The notes under the pieces: generated by a model | Database searches by the model: none | Seen by the model: only the letters and a program-made list of their open reading frames with translations | What the model was told of the DNA's origin: nothing | Made by a program: the position numbers and the translations under genes | Part shown: one piece after another, positions 23,652 to 31,897 of the stretch | Position numbering within the stretch: the stretch's first letter is position 1 | Layout: each line of letters starts with the position of its first letter | From: an uncultured Pelagibacteraceae bacterium | Lineage (GTDB): Bacteria; Pseudomonadota; Alphaproteobacteria; Pelagibacterales; Pelagibacteraceae | Assembly: GCA_902634775.1 (NCBI GenBank) | Contig: CACPLG010000002.1 | Location: 53,697 to 117,696, forward strand | Reading direction: 5' to 3' | DNA length: 64,000 nt

Positions 23652-24513
23652 CAAATTAGCTATAATTGGAGGCAGTGGGCTGTATGATGTTGAGGAATTT
23701 AAGGATAGAGAGCTCATTGATTTAAATACACCATGGGGGAAACCATCAGACAAAATTTTAAAGACTAATTTTCTTAAAAAAGAAGTCTTTTTCCTTCCTC
23801 GACATGGAAGAGGTCATTATATCAGTCCATCAAATATAAATTTTAGAGCTAACATTGATGCCTTAAAGCAATTAGGTGTTTCCGACATAGTTTCCGTGTC
23901 AGCTGTCGGATCTTTAAAAGAAGACTTGCCACCAGGTAAATTTGTGATTGTTGATCAATTTATAGATAGAACTTTTGCACGAAACAAAACTTTTTTTGAT
24001 GAGGAAATTGTTGCTCATGTTTCTATGGCTCATCCAACATCAAATGGTTTAATGAATGCGTGTGAAGAGGCTATTAAGAAAGAAAAAATAGAATATCAAA
24101 GAGGTGGAACTTATGTAGTAATGGAAGGGCCACAATTTTCAACTTTAGCTGAATCCAATCTTTATAGATTGTGGAAAGCTGATGTGATTGGTATGACAAA
24201 TATGCCAGAAGCTAAATTGGCGAGAGAAGCAGAAATTAGGTATGCATCTGTTTCAATGGTAACGGATTATGATTGTTGGCATCCAGATCATGAAAATGTA
24301 GATGTGCAGCAAGTAATAAAAGTTCTTTTAGGAAACGCTACAAAGGCAAAGAGCATGATTAAAAATCTTATAGAAAATTTTGAAAAACATCTTGACCCTA
24401 AGGATCCAACTAATAACTGTTTAGATGTGGCTATAATTACAGCACCAGAAAAAAGAACCCAAAAAACAAAAGATAAACTAAAAACAGTTGCAGGTAGAGT
24501 TTTAGGTAAATGA
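23644..24513 (+). CDS. mtnP: S-methyl-5'-thioadenosine phosphorylase
   Basis: Phosphorolysis of MTA to adenine and methylthioribose-1-phosphate; 289 residues. It begins KLAIIGGSGLYDVEEF; the phosphate/ribose sites FLPRHGRGHYISPSNINFRA, VSAVGSL and MEGPQFSTLAESN are present, then MTNMPEAKLAREAEI and MVTDYDCW. The asparagine and MTA-type features place it with MTA rather than purine nucleoside phosphorylases. It overlaps mtnA by 4 bp. MTA is the by-product of the SpeD-SpeE fusion encoded at the end of the same operon. Confidence 0.95.
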   Translation: MSNKLAIIGGSGLYDVEEFKDRELIDLNTPWGKPSDKILKTNFLKKEVFFLPRHGRGHYISPSNINFRANIDALKQLGVSDIVSVSAVGSLKEDLPPGKFVIVDQFIDRTFARNKTFFDEEIVAHVSMAHPTSNGLMNACEEAIKKEKIEYQRGGTYVVMEGPQFSTLAESNLYRLWKADVIGMTNMPEAKLAREAEIRYASVSMVTDYDCWHPDHENVDVQQVIKVLLGNATKAKSMIKNLIENFEKHLDPKDPTNNCLDVAIITAPEKRTQKTKDKLKTVAGRVLGK

Positions 24514-25580
24514 AAATTGGAGGCAAAGAATACCGAACTATTTGGTTTGAGAATGAAGTTGTAAAAATAATTGATCAAACAAAACTTCCGCATCAATTTG
24601 TGATAAAGGAACTAAAAACAGTCAAAGATGCAATTAATGCAATAAAAAAAATGGAAGTAAGAGGCGCCCCTTTAATAGGTGCAACAGCTGCATACGGTTT
24701 AGTGTTAGCAATATTGGAAAATAATAACCAATCTTTTTTAAAAAAATCGGCTGAGGATTTAGTAAAATCAAGACCTACTGCAATTAATTTAAAATGGGCC
24801 ATAGATAGAATGATGATCAAACTTTCAGGGATAAATTCTGAAAAAATTTTAGATGTTGCATTAGACGAAGCAAAAGAAATTTGTGAAGAAGATATTAAGT
24901 TTTGTGAAAGTATTGGTTTAAATGGACTTAAGATTATTGAGGAAATCTATAATAAAAAAAAAGATACAGTAAATATTTTAACTCATTGCAATGCTGGTTG
25001 GCTTGCAACAATTAATTGGGGCACTGCCACATCGCCAATTTATCACGCACATAAAAAAGGTATTCCCGTTCATGTTTGGGCAGATGAAACTAGGCCCAGA
25101 AACCAAGGCGCAAATTTAACTTCATATGAATTAAATGAGGAAGGTATCAAAAATACAATTATTACTGATAACACTGGTGGAATTTTAATGCAAAGAGGAC
25201 AAGTTGATATGTGTATTGTTGGAACTGATCGTACGTTATCTAATGGCGATGTATGCAATAAAGTAGGGACTTATTTAAAAGCTTTAGCTGCAAAAGACAA
25301 CAATGTACCTTTTTACGTGGCATTACCGAGCTCAACTATTGATTGGAATATTAAGAATTCAAAAGATATTCCTATTGAGGAAAGAAGTTCAGAAGAGTTA
25401 TCAAAAATTGAAGGTGTTGACGAAGACGGGAAAGTAAAAAAAGTTCAGATATATCCAATTAAAAGTAAGGCTATGAATTTAGCATTTGATGTTACTCCAG
25501 CAAAATATATAACTGGACTAATAACAGAAAAAGGTATTTGCGAAGCATCAGAAAAAGGATTAAAAAATTTATTTAAATGA
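24510..25580 (+). CDS. mtnA: Methylthioribose-1-phosphate isomerase
   Basis: Isomerises methylthioribose-1-phosphate to methylthioribulose-1-phosphate; 356 residues, normal for MtnA. Diagnostic segments are EVRGAPLIGATAAYGLVLA near residue 50, LTHCNAGWLATINWGTATSP with the catalytic cysteine near 160, VWADETRPRNQGANLTSYEL and CIVGTDRTLSNGDVCNKVGTY with the catalytic aspartate near 240. eIF2B-alpha-like paralogues lack this combination. Overlaps mtnP and the next small gene by 4 bp each. Confidence 0.95.
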   Translation: MKIGGKEYRTIWFENEVVKIIDQTKLPHQFVIKELKTVKDAINAIKKMEVRGAPLIGATAAYGLVLAILENNNQSFLKKSAEDLVKSRPTAINLKWAIDRMMIKLSGINSEKILDVALDEAKEICEEDIKFCESIGLNGLKIIEEIYNKKKDTVNILTHCNAGWLATINWGTATSPIYHAHKKGIPVHVWADETRPRNQGANLTSYELNEEGIKNTIITDNTGGILMQRGQVDMCIVGTDRTLSNGDVCNKVGTYLKALAAKDNNVPFYVALPSSTIDWNIKNSKDIPIEERSSEELSKIEGVDEDGKVKKVQIYPIKSKAMNLAFDVTPAKYITGLITEKGICEASEKGLKNLFK

Positions 25581-25900
25581 ACCCACTTATTTTATCACTT
25601 GTTTGTCTTTTGTTAGTTGGAGTTTCAGCTAATTGGCTTAGTATTGTTAAAAATAACAAGACATTAATTTATCTTTCTTTAGCACCATGTATTTATATAG
25701 CAATTTATGGAATTTATTTAATTATTGGGCCTGTTGATTTGTATGAAGACGGTTCAAAAAACTTTTTTATTCAGAACCCTTATGAAAGTGAGCTTCCACC
25801 ACAGTTTTTACTATTAAAGCTTTACCAGTATATTCTAATAGGCGTAGGTCTAATTTTTGGGTATTTATTCTTAAAATATTTAAAAAATTATGGACGTTAA
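25577..25900 (+). CDS. Small membrane protein, three helices, unknown
   Basis: A 107-residue protein with hydrophobic segments at about 2-18, 28-50 and 79-98, separated by short polar loops. The loop at 51-77 is acidic and contains DLYEDGSKNFFIQNPYES. Not recognised. It overlaps mtnA by 4 bp and the aldolase gene by 11 bp, so it is translated with the salvage enzymes; a transport or scaffolding role for a volatile or toxic product is only a guess. Confidence 0.6.
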   Translation: MNPLILSLVCLLLVGVSANWLSIVKNNKTLIYLSLAPCIYIAIYGIYLIIGPVDLYEDGSKNFFIQNPYESELPPQFLLLKLYQYILIGVGLIFGYLFLKYLKNYGR

Positions 25901-26537
25901 GAGTAAAGAAGAAATAATAAAATTTGCTCAAAAACTAAATAGCACAAATTTATCTCCGTTAAGATCAGGAAATATTTCACTTAAAGCTCGGAATAATAAT
26001 GAAGAAGGGTTTTTAATTACTCCATCAGGCAAGAAATACGACAGTTTAAAAGCTGATGATATCGTCTTTGTATCTTTAGAGGGGAAATATGATGAAAAAG
26101 GTTCAAAACCCTCATCCGAGTGGAGATTTCATAAAGACATTTACTTAAACAAAACTGATGCAAAAGCCGTCGTTCATGCTCATTCACCACACGCGACAGC
26201 TGTATCTGCACATAATAAAGACATTCCAGCTTTTCATTACATGATAGCGTTAGCTGGAGGAGACAATATAAAGTGTGCAAAGTATGCAACTTTTGGAACA
26301 CAAGAACTATCTGACAATATTATTGAAGCATTAGAAAATAGAAAAGCATGCTTGATGTCTAATCACGGTCAAGTTGCTTATGGGGGTGACTTGAACTCAG
26401 CTTTCGAACTTGCAGAAGAAGTTGAAAATATTTGCCATCAATACATAAATGCAATAAAGTTAGGAGAACCTAAAATTCTTTCATCAAGTGAGATGGATGT
26501 AATTTTAGAAAAAGTTAAAAACTATAAAAAAGGATAA
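25890..26537 (+). CDS. Class II (FucA-like) aldolase, candidate methylthioribulose-1-phosphate aldolase
   Basis: Zinc-dependent aldolase/adducin family protein of 215 residues. Close to E. coli FucA in pattern: GNISLKA, FLITPSGKKYDSL, SSEWRFHKDIY, the zinc histidines in AVVHAHSPHATAVSAH, PAFHYMIALAGGDNIKCAKY then ATFGTQELS, and a third histidine in CLMSNHGQVAYGG. Adjacent mtnP and mtnA supply methylthioribulose-1-phosphate. FucA-like aldolases in such operons (Ald2 of the DHAP shunt) split it to dihydroxyacetone phosphate and methylthioacetaldehyde. MtnB dehydratase, of the same superfamily, is the alternative, but no mtnC, mtnD or mtnE genes are nearby and the FucA-type HYMIA and ATFGT motifs favour the aldolase. 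Confidence 0.82.
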   Translation: MDVKSKEEIIKFAQKLNSTNLSPLRSGNISLKARNNNEEGFLITPSGKKYDSLKADDIVFVSLEGKYDEKGSKPSSEWRFHKDIYLNKTDAKAVVHAHSPHATAVSAHNKDIPAFHYMIALAGGDNIKCAKYATFGTQELSDNIIEALENRKACLMSNHGQVAYGGDLNSAFELAEEVENICHQYINAIKLGEPKILSSSEMDVILEKVKNYKKG

Positions 26538-26545
26538 CTTTTTTT

Positions 26546-27586
26546 ATGACGAAAGTTGGGGAGCACGTCACTTTAGATATTATAGGTACTGAAAAAGAGT
26601 ATGAACCTAAGTTTTTTGAAAAACTGGTTTATAAGATATCAAAAAAGGCAAAAGTAACTGTTTTAGAGATTTCAAAGTATAAATTCGAACCACAAGGCTT
26701 TACTCTTGTTGCCTTATTAGCAGAAAGTCATATTAGCTTTCATACTTTCCCTGAGAGAGGAATTATAAGTTTTGATTTTTTTACGTGCGGAAAAGTAAAT
26801 CCTAATGTTGCTTATGATATTTTAAAAAAAGAAATCAAACATAAAAGAATTGTTAAAAAAGAGTTTAATAGAGACACGATAAGTTATTATGATGATATTT
26901 ATAGTTCACCAGGTTTAAAAAAATATTACATGGTAAAAGATGTTTTAGAAAACTTTACATCAAAAGTTGGTCAAAACATTGAAATTTTAGATTTAGAACA
27001 GTTTGGTAAATCCCTTTTTATAGACGGTGAACTTCAAGTAGCAGAAAATGACGAACATTTGTATAGCTCAACTTTTGTTAACTCTGGTTTAAAACTTAAT
27101 CCATCAAATGATAAAACCGCAATCATTGGTGGAGGGGATGGAGGAGTAGCAAGAGAATGCATATCTAAAGGTTTTAAATTAATTGATTGGTATGAATTAG
27201 ACCCTGAAGTTGTAACAATGTGTGAAAAATATTTATCTAAAGTAGGTAAGAAAGCCTCGACAAAAAATCATGTGCAGTGCGTGTGGGGAGATGCATTTGA
27301 AAGTATTAAATCAGTGGAAGATAATAAGTATGATAAAATTTATGTGGACCTTAACGATGATCAGTATTGTATTGATTTGGCCGCAAAAAATATCAAATCT
27401 TTAAAAAGAATTCTTAAGCCAAATGGAACAATAACTGCACAAGTTGGAAGCCAAGATAAAAAACCTAAACAAGTTGATAAATGGTTAAATCTTTTTGAAA
27501 AAAGTTTTGGCAATACGTCATTAGATAGAGTTTATATCCCAAGCTTTGATTGTTCTTGGAATTTTGCATCTTCTCTAAATAAATAA
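26546..27586 (+). CDS. speDE: S-adenosylmethionine decarboxylase - spermidine synthase fusion
   Basis: Bifunctional polyamine enzyme, 346 residues. Residues 1-112 are a class 1B SpeD: AESHISFHTFPERG contains the Glu60-Ser61 autocleavage site that makes the pyruvoyl group, and FDFFTCG holds the catalytic cysteine (C81). Residues about 120-346 are an aminopropyltransferase with LFIDGELQVAENDEHLYSS, IIGGGDGGVARE near 193 and WYELDPEVV. The usual DSSDP active-site stretch reads VDLNDDQ, so the conserved first aspartate is kept but the proline is lost. Such fusions have been described from Pelagibacter and a few other bacteria. It would decarboxylate SAM and pass the aminopropyl group to putrescine, releasing MTA, which the upstream genes recycle. 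Self-cleavage would separate a short beta chain from the rest. Confidence 0.93.
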   Translation: MTKVGEHVTLDIIGTEKEYEPKFFEKLVYKISKKAKVTVLEISKYKFEPQGFTLVALLAESHISFHTFPERGIISFDFFTCGKVNPNVAYDILKKEIKHKRIVKKEFNRDTISYYDDIYSSPGLKKYYMVKDVLENFTSKVGQNIEILDLEQFGKSLFIDGELQVAENDEHLYSSTFVNSGLKLNPSNDKTAIIGGGDGGVARECISKGFKLIDWYELDPEVVTMCEKYLSKVGKKASTKNHVQCVWGDAFESIKSVEDNKYDKIYVDLNDDQYCIDLAAKNIKSLKRILKPNGTITAQVGSQDKKPKQVDKWLNLFEKSFGNTSLDRVYIPSFDCSWNFASSLNK

Positions 27587-27976
27587 TTAATATTTAGTAT
27601 ACTCTTTAATCTCTTTGATCTTAGATCCAGTGTGATTATTTATTTCTAACTTAATACTTGCTCGTTTGTCGTTTAAGAAGTGGATCTCTCTTGATAATAA
27701 AATGAAATGATCATCGAATTTTGAATCTTTTTCGCATTGTCTTTTATTATCTTCAATATCCCATAGTTTAGCATTTATTTCTTTTAATTCAGAGAAAAGA
27801 CTCTTAATCTTTTCATCAACTTTCACATTTTTATCATATTGTTCCTTTAAAGAATCATATTCTAAATTTATGAATTTTAATTTTTCTGCGTCATTAATTT
27901 TGTCTTTTTTGATTTCAAGGATAGTTAATTTATCTAATAACTCACCAACAGATACTTCAACTAATATTTTATTCAT
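27587..27976 (-). CDS. Small coiled-coil protein of the DUF6165 type
   Basis: A 129-residue charged protein, almost wholly helical and coiled-coil-like (EVSVGELLDKLTILEIKKDK; LKEINAKLWDIEDNKRQCE; FLNDKRASIKLEIN). The pattern recalls the DUF6165 family often found beside LPS glycosyltransferases. It is divergent from a heptosyltransferase-like gene 32 bp away and ends against the speDE stop. No catalytic motif is evident; a role in envelope glycan assembly is suggested only by neighbourhood. Confidence 0.7.
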   Translation of the reverse strand: MNKILVEVSVGELLDKLTILEIKKDKINDAEKLKFINLEYDSLKEQYDKNVKVDEKIKSLFSELKEINAKLWDIEDNKRQCEKDSKFDDHFILLSREIHFLNDKRASIKLEINNHTGSKIKEIKEYTKY

Positions 27977-28008
27977 AAAATTTTATAGTGTGATAAATTG
28001 TTAAAAAT

Positions 28009-28938
28009 ATGTCTAATATATTAATCATAAAGCACGGATCACTAGGAGATATAGCTCAAGCGAGTGGGGCAATTCAAGATATTTATGACAACCATAAAGA
28101 TGATTTTATTTATTTATTAACATCTCACTTATATTCAGATCTTTTCAAAAAAAATCCCAATATAAAAGAAGTAATTGTCGATAAAAGATTGTCCAGGTTT
28201 AATTTGATCTATCTTTTTTCTTTAATGAAAAAAGTTAAACAACATAAGTTTACAAAGGTCTTCGATCTACAGAATTCTCCAAGGACTTCATTTTATAAAA
28301 GAATTTTATTTCCTAATTTAGGATCTTATAAATGGTCTTCTTCTGAAACTACTCTTCCAGCAAATGAAACTAAAAAAGAATTTGATAAAAAACCAGTATT
28401 AGAAAGATTTGATCACCAATTAAAGATATCTGGTTTAAAAACATTTCACACTTTAAAGCCAGATTTTTCTTGGGGTTGTTCTAATATTGATAAACTTATT
28501 TCTAAATACAATTTATCTGATTATATATTGTTATTTCCATTCTGCTCTGAGCACTTACAGCAAAAGAAATGGCCATATTACGATCAATTAATAAAACTTA
28601 TAAAACAAAATCATCCTAATCTAAAAATAGTGATAGCTCCTGGTCCTGATGAAATAGAAAAAGCCAAAAAGTTAGATGCTGTTTCTATTTTAAAAGAAGA
28701 TAAAGCTATTTCTATTTCGGAACTTGCAGGTTTAATTAAGAAAAGCAAATTTGTCGTTGCTAATGATACGGGTCCTGCACATATGGCAGCACATTTGAAT
28801 GTTAAAGGTCTATCGTTGTTTGGAAGTCACACAACAGCTCATAAAGTAAGTATTGAAAGAGAAAACTTCAAAGCAATACAAGTGAGTGACTTGAAAAATT
28901 TAAGTGCAGAGAAAGTTTTTGAAAGATTAGTTCTTTAA
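28009..28938 (+). CDS. Family 9 glycosyltransferase (LPS heptosyltransferase-like)
   Basis: A 309-residue GT-B glycosyltransferase. The start ILIIKHGSLGDIAQASGAIQ is the heptosyltransferase N-terminal signature; KVFDLQNSPRTSFYKRIL, LLFPFCSEHLQQKKWPYYDQ, IVIAPGPDEIEKA, SISELAGLIKKSKFVVANDT and GPAHMAAHL follow the family order. The catalytic aspartate would be in the GSLGD motif (D13). It probably works on the lipopolysaccharide core at the cytoplasmic face. Its end overlaps the convergent GT4 gene by 12 bp. Confidence 0.88.
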   Translation: MSNILIIKHGSLGDIAQASGAIQDIYDNHKDDFIYLLTSHLYSDLFKKNPNIKEVIVDKRLSRFNLIYLFSLMKKVKQHKFTKVFDLQNSPRTSFYKRILFPNLGSYKWSSSETTLPANETKKEFDKKPVLERFDHQLKISGLKTFHTLKPDFSWGCSNIDKLISKYNLSDYILLFPFCSEHLQQKKWPYYDQLIKLIKQNHPNLKIVIAPGPDEIEKAKKLDAVSILKEDKAISISELAGLIKKSKFVVANDTGPAHMAAHLNVKGLSLFGSHTTAHKVSIERENFKAIQVSDLKNLSAEKVFERLVL

Positions 28939-30015
28939 AATTTCTAAATATTTTTTTAAAATTTCCGGCCAAAGAAATTTTTTTGCATTTTCTTCTGCCT
29001 TTTTTCCCAAAACTTTAAACTTATTGTTCTGTAATATATCTACTAAACTTTGATAAATTTCATCCATGTTATCTCCATCACAAAGTAAACCAGTTTCATT
29101 ATCGACAATAGCATCAGACGCACCACCAACCTTTCCACCAATTGATGGCACTCCATATTGAGCAGCCTCAACATAAACAATTCCAAATCCCTCTACAGAT
29201 TTTTTATAAGAAATTGATGGCATAACAAAAACATTTGAATTTTTTAAATACGAGTTTTTTTCATCTTTAGATAAATTTTTCAAAAACAAAACATTACTCT
29301 CAAGTTTTAATTCTTTAACAAGTTTTTTCTGAGACTCCAAAGTATCGCCTTGACCAATACAAATATAAATGATGTTTGGGTAAATTTCTTTCAAATTTCT
29401 CAAAGACATAATTATTTTTTCATGATTTTTTCTTTTATCAAATCTAGCAACAGTAATTAGTCTTGGCTCTTTTCCTTCAAGTTTCTTTAATATTTTTTCA
29501 TCTATTTTTAGATTTACTTCTTCTCTTGGAAATACACCTGGGTTAATAACTTTGATTTTTTCCTCATTAACACCTATTTCAATACCTAGGTTTTTTGTGA
29601 AGTTTGAATTTGCAATGATATGATCGCAGTCGTTTAACACTCTAACAACTCGTTTATTAAGAAAAGAATCTTTTTTATGATTTATCTCTTTAGAGTGAAT
29701 TAGACATGTTTTTCTTATTTTGGTATTGATGTTTTCTAAACTTTTCCAATGATCAGAGATGATATTTTTTACTTTAGTATTTTTTTGTAGGTAATTATTA
29801 ATTAATGAAGCTTTTCTAAATTTTCTAAAGATTTTTGGCCCTCCGACTCTTTCAATTGAAAATGATAAATCTTCATCAAATTTTTCCTGCTGATAATGTT
29901 CATCAGCAAATACTTTAACCATCATATGTTCCGACAGTGATTTTGTAAGGCCAAACATAAGATTTTGCATACCTCCAACATCAGGTGGAAAATTTCTTGT
30001 GATAATTAAATTCAT
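28927..30015 (-). CDS. Family 4 glycosyltransferase
   Basis: A 362-residue GT-B retaining glycosyltransferase. The N-terminal ITRNFPPDVGGMQNLMFGLT loop, ANSNFTKNLGIEIGVNEEKI, VINPGVF, the donor-site RLITVARFDKRKNHEKIIMS and the EGFGIVYVEAAQYGVPSIGG signature (ExxxxxxxE) are typical. Likely transfers a sugar to a lipid-linked or LPS acceptor; sugar unknown. It shares one base with the next gene (stop/start at 30015), suggesting cotranscription with the redoxin. Confidence 0.88.
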   Translation of the reverse strand: MNLIITRNFPPDVGGMQNLMFGLTKSLSEHMMVKVFADEHYQQEKFDEDLSFSIERVGGPKIFRKFRKASLINNYLQKNTKVKNIISDHWKSLENINTKIRKTCLIHSKEINHKKDSFLNKRVVRVLNDCDHIIANSNFTKNLGIEIGVNEEKIKVINPGVFPREEVNLKIDEKILKKLEGKEPRLITVARFDKRKNHEKIIMSLRNLKEIYPNIIYICIGQGDTLESQKKLVKELKLESNVLFLKNLSKDEKNSYLKNSNVFVMPSISYKKSVEGFGIVYVEAAQYGVPSIGGKVGGASDAIVDNETGLLCDGDNMDEIYQSLVDILQNNKFKVLGKKAEENAKKFLWPEILKKYLEILKN

Positions 30016-30569
30016 TATTTAAACCATTTTATACTGCATCCCATACTAGGATATTGTTCTTTCGGACCTTTTTGGGTTTTAGCAATTAGCTTCATTGATT
30101 TAAGCAACTCACTGTCACCCGAACCTACAGGCTTTAAATCATTTAATTCTCTTATTCTTCCCCTGTAATTGAGCTCAAGGTTTTTGTTGTAGCCAAAGAA
30201 GTCTGGAGTGCAAACCGCATCATATTTTTTTGCGATTTCTTGAGTTTCATCAATTAAATAAGGAAATGAAAAATTATATCTTTCAGAAAACTTTTTCATG
30301 TTTTCAAAAGAGTCTTTAGGATAGTTTTTGGTATCATTTGACATTATCGCAACTGAGTTAATGCCATCTTCTTTGAGTTTTGCGCAATCATCTGCAAGTT
30401 CTCTTATTATAGCTTTTACATATGGACAATGATTGCAAATAAACATTATCAAAGTTCCATTCTCGCCTTTGACATCATTCAATGTTAATAATTCTCCATT
30501 AATTGATTTTAGCTTAAAATTTATCGCATTCAGACCGAAATCACATATTGGAGTTTTTAAAAGTGCCAT
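30015..30569 (-). CDS. Thioredoxin-fold (AhpC/TSA-like) redox protein
   Basis: A 184-residue soluble redoxin. A CxxC active site is in MFICNHCPYVKAIIREL (near residue 47), followed by VAIMSNDTKNYPKDS and FPYLIDETQEIAKKY, with the conserved cis-proline region in AVCTPDFFGYN. No signal peptide, so cytoplasmic. It belongs to the peroxiredoxin-like/thiol-disulfide group whose exact substrate is unknown. Its start is 17 bp from the divergent carbonic-anhydrase-like gene. Confidence 0.82.
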   Translation of the reverse strand: MALLKTPICDFGLNAINFKLKSINGELLTLNDVKGENGTLIMFICNHCPYVKAIIRELADDCAKLKEDGINSVAIMSNDTKNYPKDSFENMKKFSERYNFSFPYLIDETQEIAKKYDAVCTPDFFGYNKNLELNYRGRIRELNDLKPVGSGDSELLKSMKLIAKTQKGPKEQYPSMGCSIKWFK

Positions 30570-30586
30570 GTTAGAATATATAAGTT

Positions 30587-31099
30587 ATGTTTTACGATTT
30601 GGAAAATAAAAAACCAAAAAACTCTGGCGAAAATTGGGTAGCTCCTAATGCCGTTATTATTGGAGATGTAACATTAGATAAGAATACAAGTGTTTGGTTT
30701 AATGCAACCTTAAGAGGTGACATTGAAAATATTCATATAGGTGAGGGTTCAAACGTTCAGGATGGTTGTGTCTTACACACTGATCCAGGTTGTCCGTTAA
30801 AAGTTGGAAAAAATGTAACCATCGGACATTTAGTGATGCTCCATGGATGCACAATTGGTGACAATAGTTTAATTGGAATTGGAGCAGTGATCCTCAATAA
30901 AGCAAAGATAGGAAAAAATTGTATTATAGGTGCCAAGGCTTTGATTACAGAAAATAAAGAGATACCGGATAACTCTTTAGTCGTAGGGTCTCCAGGAAAA
31001 ATTATTAGACAAGTAACTGAAGAAGAAAAAAAAGCAGTCTTTGAAAATACCAAACATTATCAAGACAATTGGAAAAAATATTCTAAATCAATTTTTTAA
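30587..31099 (+). CDS. Gamma-carbonic anhydrase family protein (YrdA-like)
   Basis: Left-handed beta-helix hexapeptide protein of 170 residues. Zinc-ligand histidines are recognisable in CVLHTDPG and TIGHLVMLHGC. Hexapeptide repeats run through most of the protein (IIGDVTLDKNTSVWFNATLR; IGENCIIGAK-like turns) and a C-terminal helix with EEKKAVFENTKHYQDN packs against the barrel. Family members range from carbonic anhydrases to proteins of unknown metal-dependent activity. Confidence 0.88.
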   Translation: MFYDLENKKPKNSGENWVAPNAVIIGDVTLDKNTSVWFNATLRGDIENIHIGEGSNVQDGCVLHTDPGCPLKVGKNVTIGHLVMLHGCTIGDNSLIGIGAVILNKAKIGKNCIIGAKALITENKEIPDNSLVVGSPGKIIRQVTEEEKKAVFENTKHYQDNWKKYSKSIF

Positions 31100-31155
31100 T
31101 AATAATTTAATATTACTATTAAATTTATTTTAAACTTTTAAAATAAATTAAAATA

Positions 31156-31221
31156 ATGGCATCATATTTGTTTTTATTTATATCCTTACTGCTGGCTAGC
31201 TATTTGTTGAATTTTCTTTAA
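31156..31221 (+). CDS. Possible 21-residue hydrophobic peptide
   Basis: In the 207-bp gap between the carbonic-anhydrase-like gene and the secreted protein gene, ATG GCA ... TAA encodes MASYLFLFISLLLASYLLNF plus one Leu. The composition fits a single-span membrane microprotein. No clear Shine-Dalgarno precedes it, and open frames of this length arise by chance in A+T-rich DNA. The rest of the gap is A+T-rich with nothing else recognisable. Confidence 0.2.
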   Translation: MASYLFLFISLLLASYLLNFL

Positions 31222-31306
31222 AAAATTGTTCATAAATTACTTTTGTTGAAAGAAAGCAGTTTTTGAATATACTAAACACAATAACAATATAAAAAATATA
31301 ATTATT

Positions 31307-31897
31307 ATGATGAAAAAAATATTAATATTTTTATTTTTATTTACATCCAACGCTTACACAAATGAGAGATTTATACCTCTTGAATTATTCACTGGGGGCG
31401 ACATTAGAGATGATACCGAAATAAGATTTACACCTGCAGACTTAGTATTTGGTGAAAAGAAAAGAAAAAAAATTGTTGGTCCTATAGATTGGAGAGCTCC
31501 AGGTTCTAAAGAAATTATTAAAGTATATAAAAGAACTCTAAAAAATAAACAGGGTAGAGTAAGAAAAACTCAGCTTTTTACAGTGACTAATGATGGTCAG
31601 TGCATGGGAAGAGTTTATGACCAAAGAAGGTCAGGAACTAAATATATTAAAAATGGATGTAAGTTTCCTCTAGGTTGGTGGAAAAAAGGTGAGACTAGAA
31701 CTTTCTCAGTTACAGATCGTGGACCAAGAACTGTTGAACTCAAGATATTAAATTTAGGAAAAAAACCAACAAGTTGTGTTAAATTCAATTGGAAATTATT
31801 TGATGATGCAACTGGAAAAAAATTAGGTGATAATGACTATAAGTTTTGTAAAAAAAGATCAATGACCAGTTTATTAATCAGAAAAATTAAAAACTAA
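31307..31897 (+). CDS. Hypothetical exported protein
   Basis: A 196-residue protein with a signal peptide (MMKKILIFLFLFTSNAYTNE, cleavage near residue 18; the start could be either of the two Met codons). The mature part is basic and has four cysteines (about 101, 119, 158 and 182) that could form two disulfides, consistent with export. FIPLELFTGGDIRDDTEIRF, DWRAPGSKEIIKVYKRTLKN, DRGPRTVELKIL and CVKFNWKLFDDATGKKLGD are its clearest segments. No family recognised. Confidence 0.7.
   Translation: MMKKILIFLFLFTSNAYTNERFIPLELFTGGDIRDDTEIRFTPADLVFGEKKRKKIVGPIDWRAPGSKEIIKVYKRTLKNKQGRVRKTQLFTVTNDGQCMGRVYDQRRSGTKYIKNGCKFPLGWWKKGETRTFSVTDRGPRTVELKILNLGKKPTSCVKFNWKLFDDATGKKLGDNDYKFCKKRSMTSLLIRKIKN

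Noticed and set aside
25890..26537. Methylthioribulose-1-phosphate dehydratase (MtnB) for the class II aldolase
   Set aside because: FucA-type motifs dominate and no mtnC, mtnD or mtnE lies nearby; kept only as an alternative.
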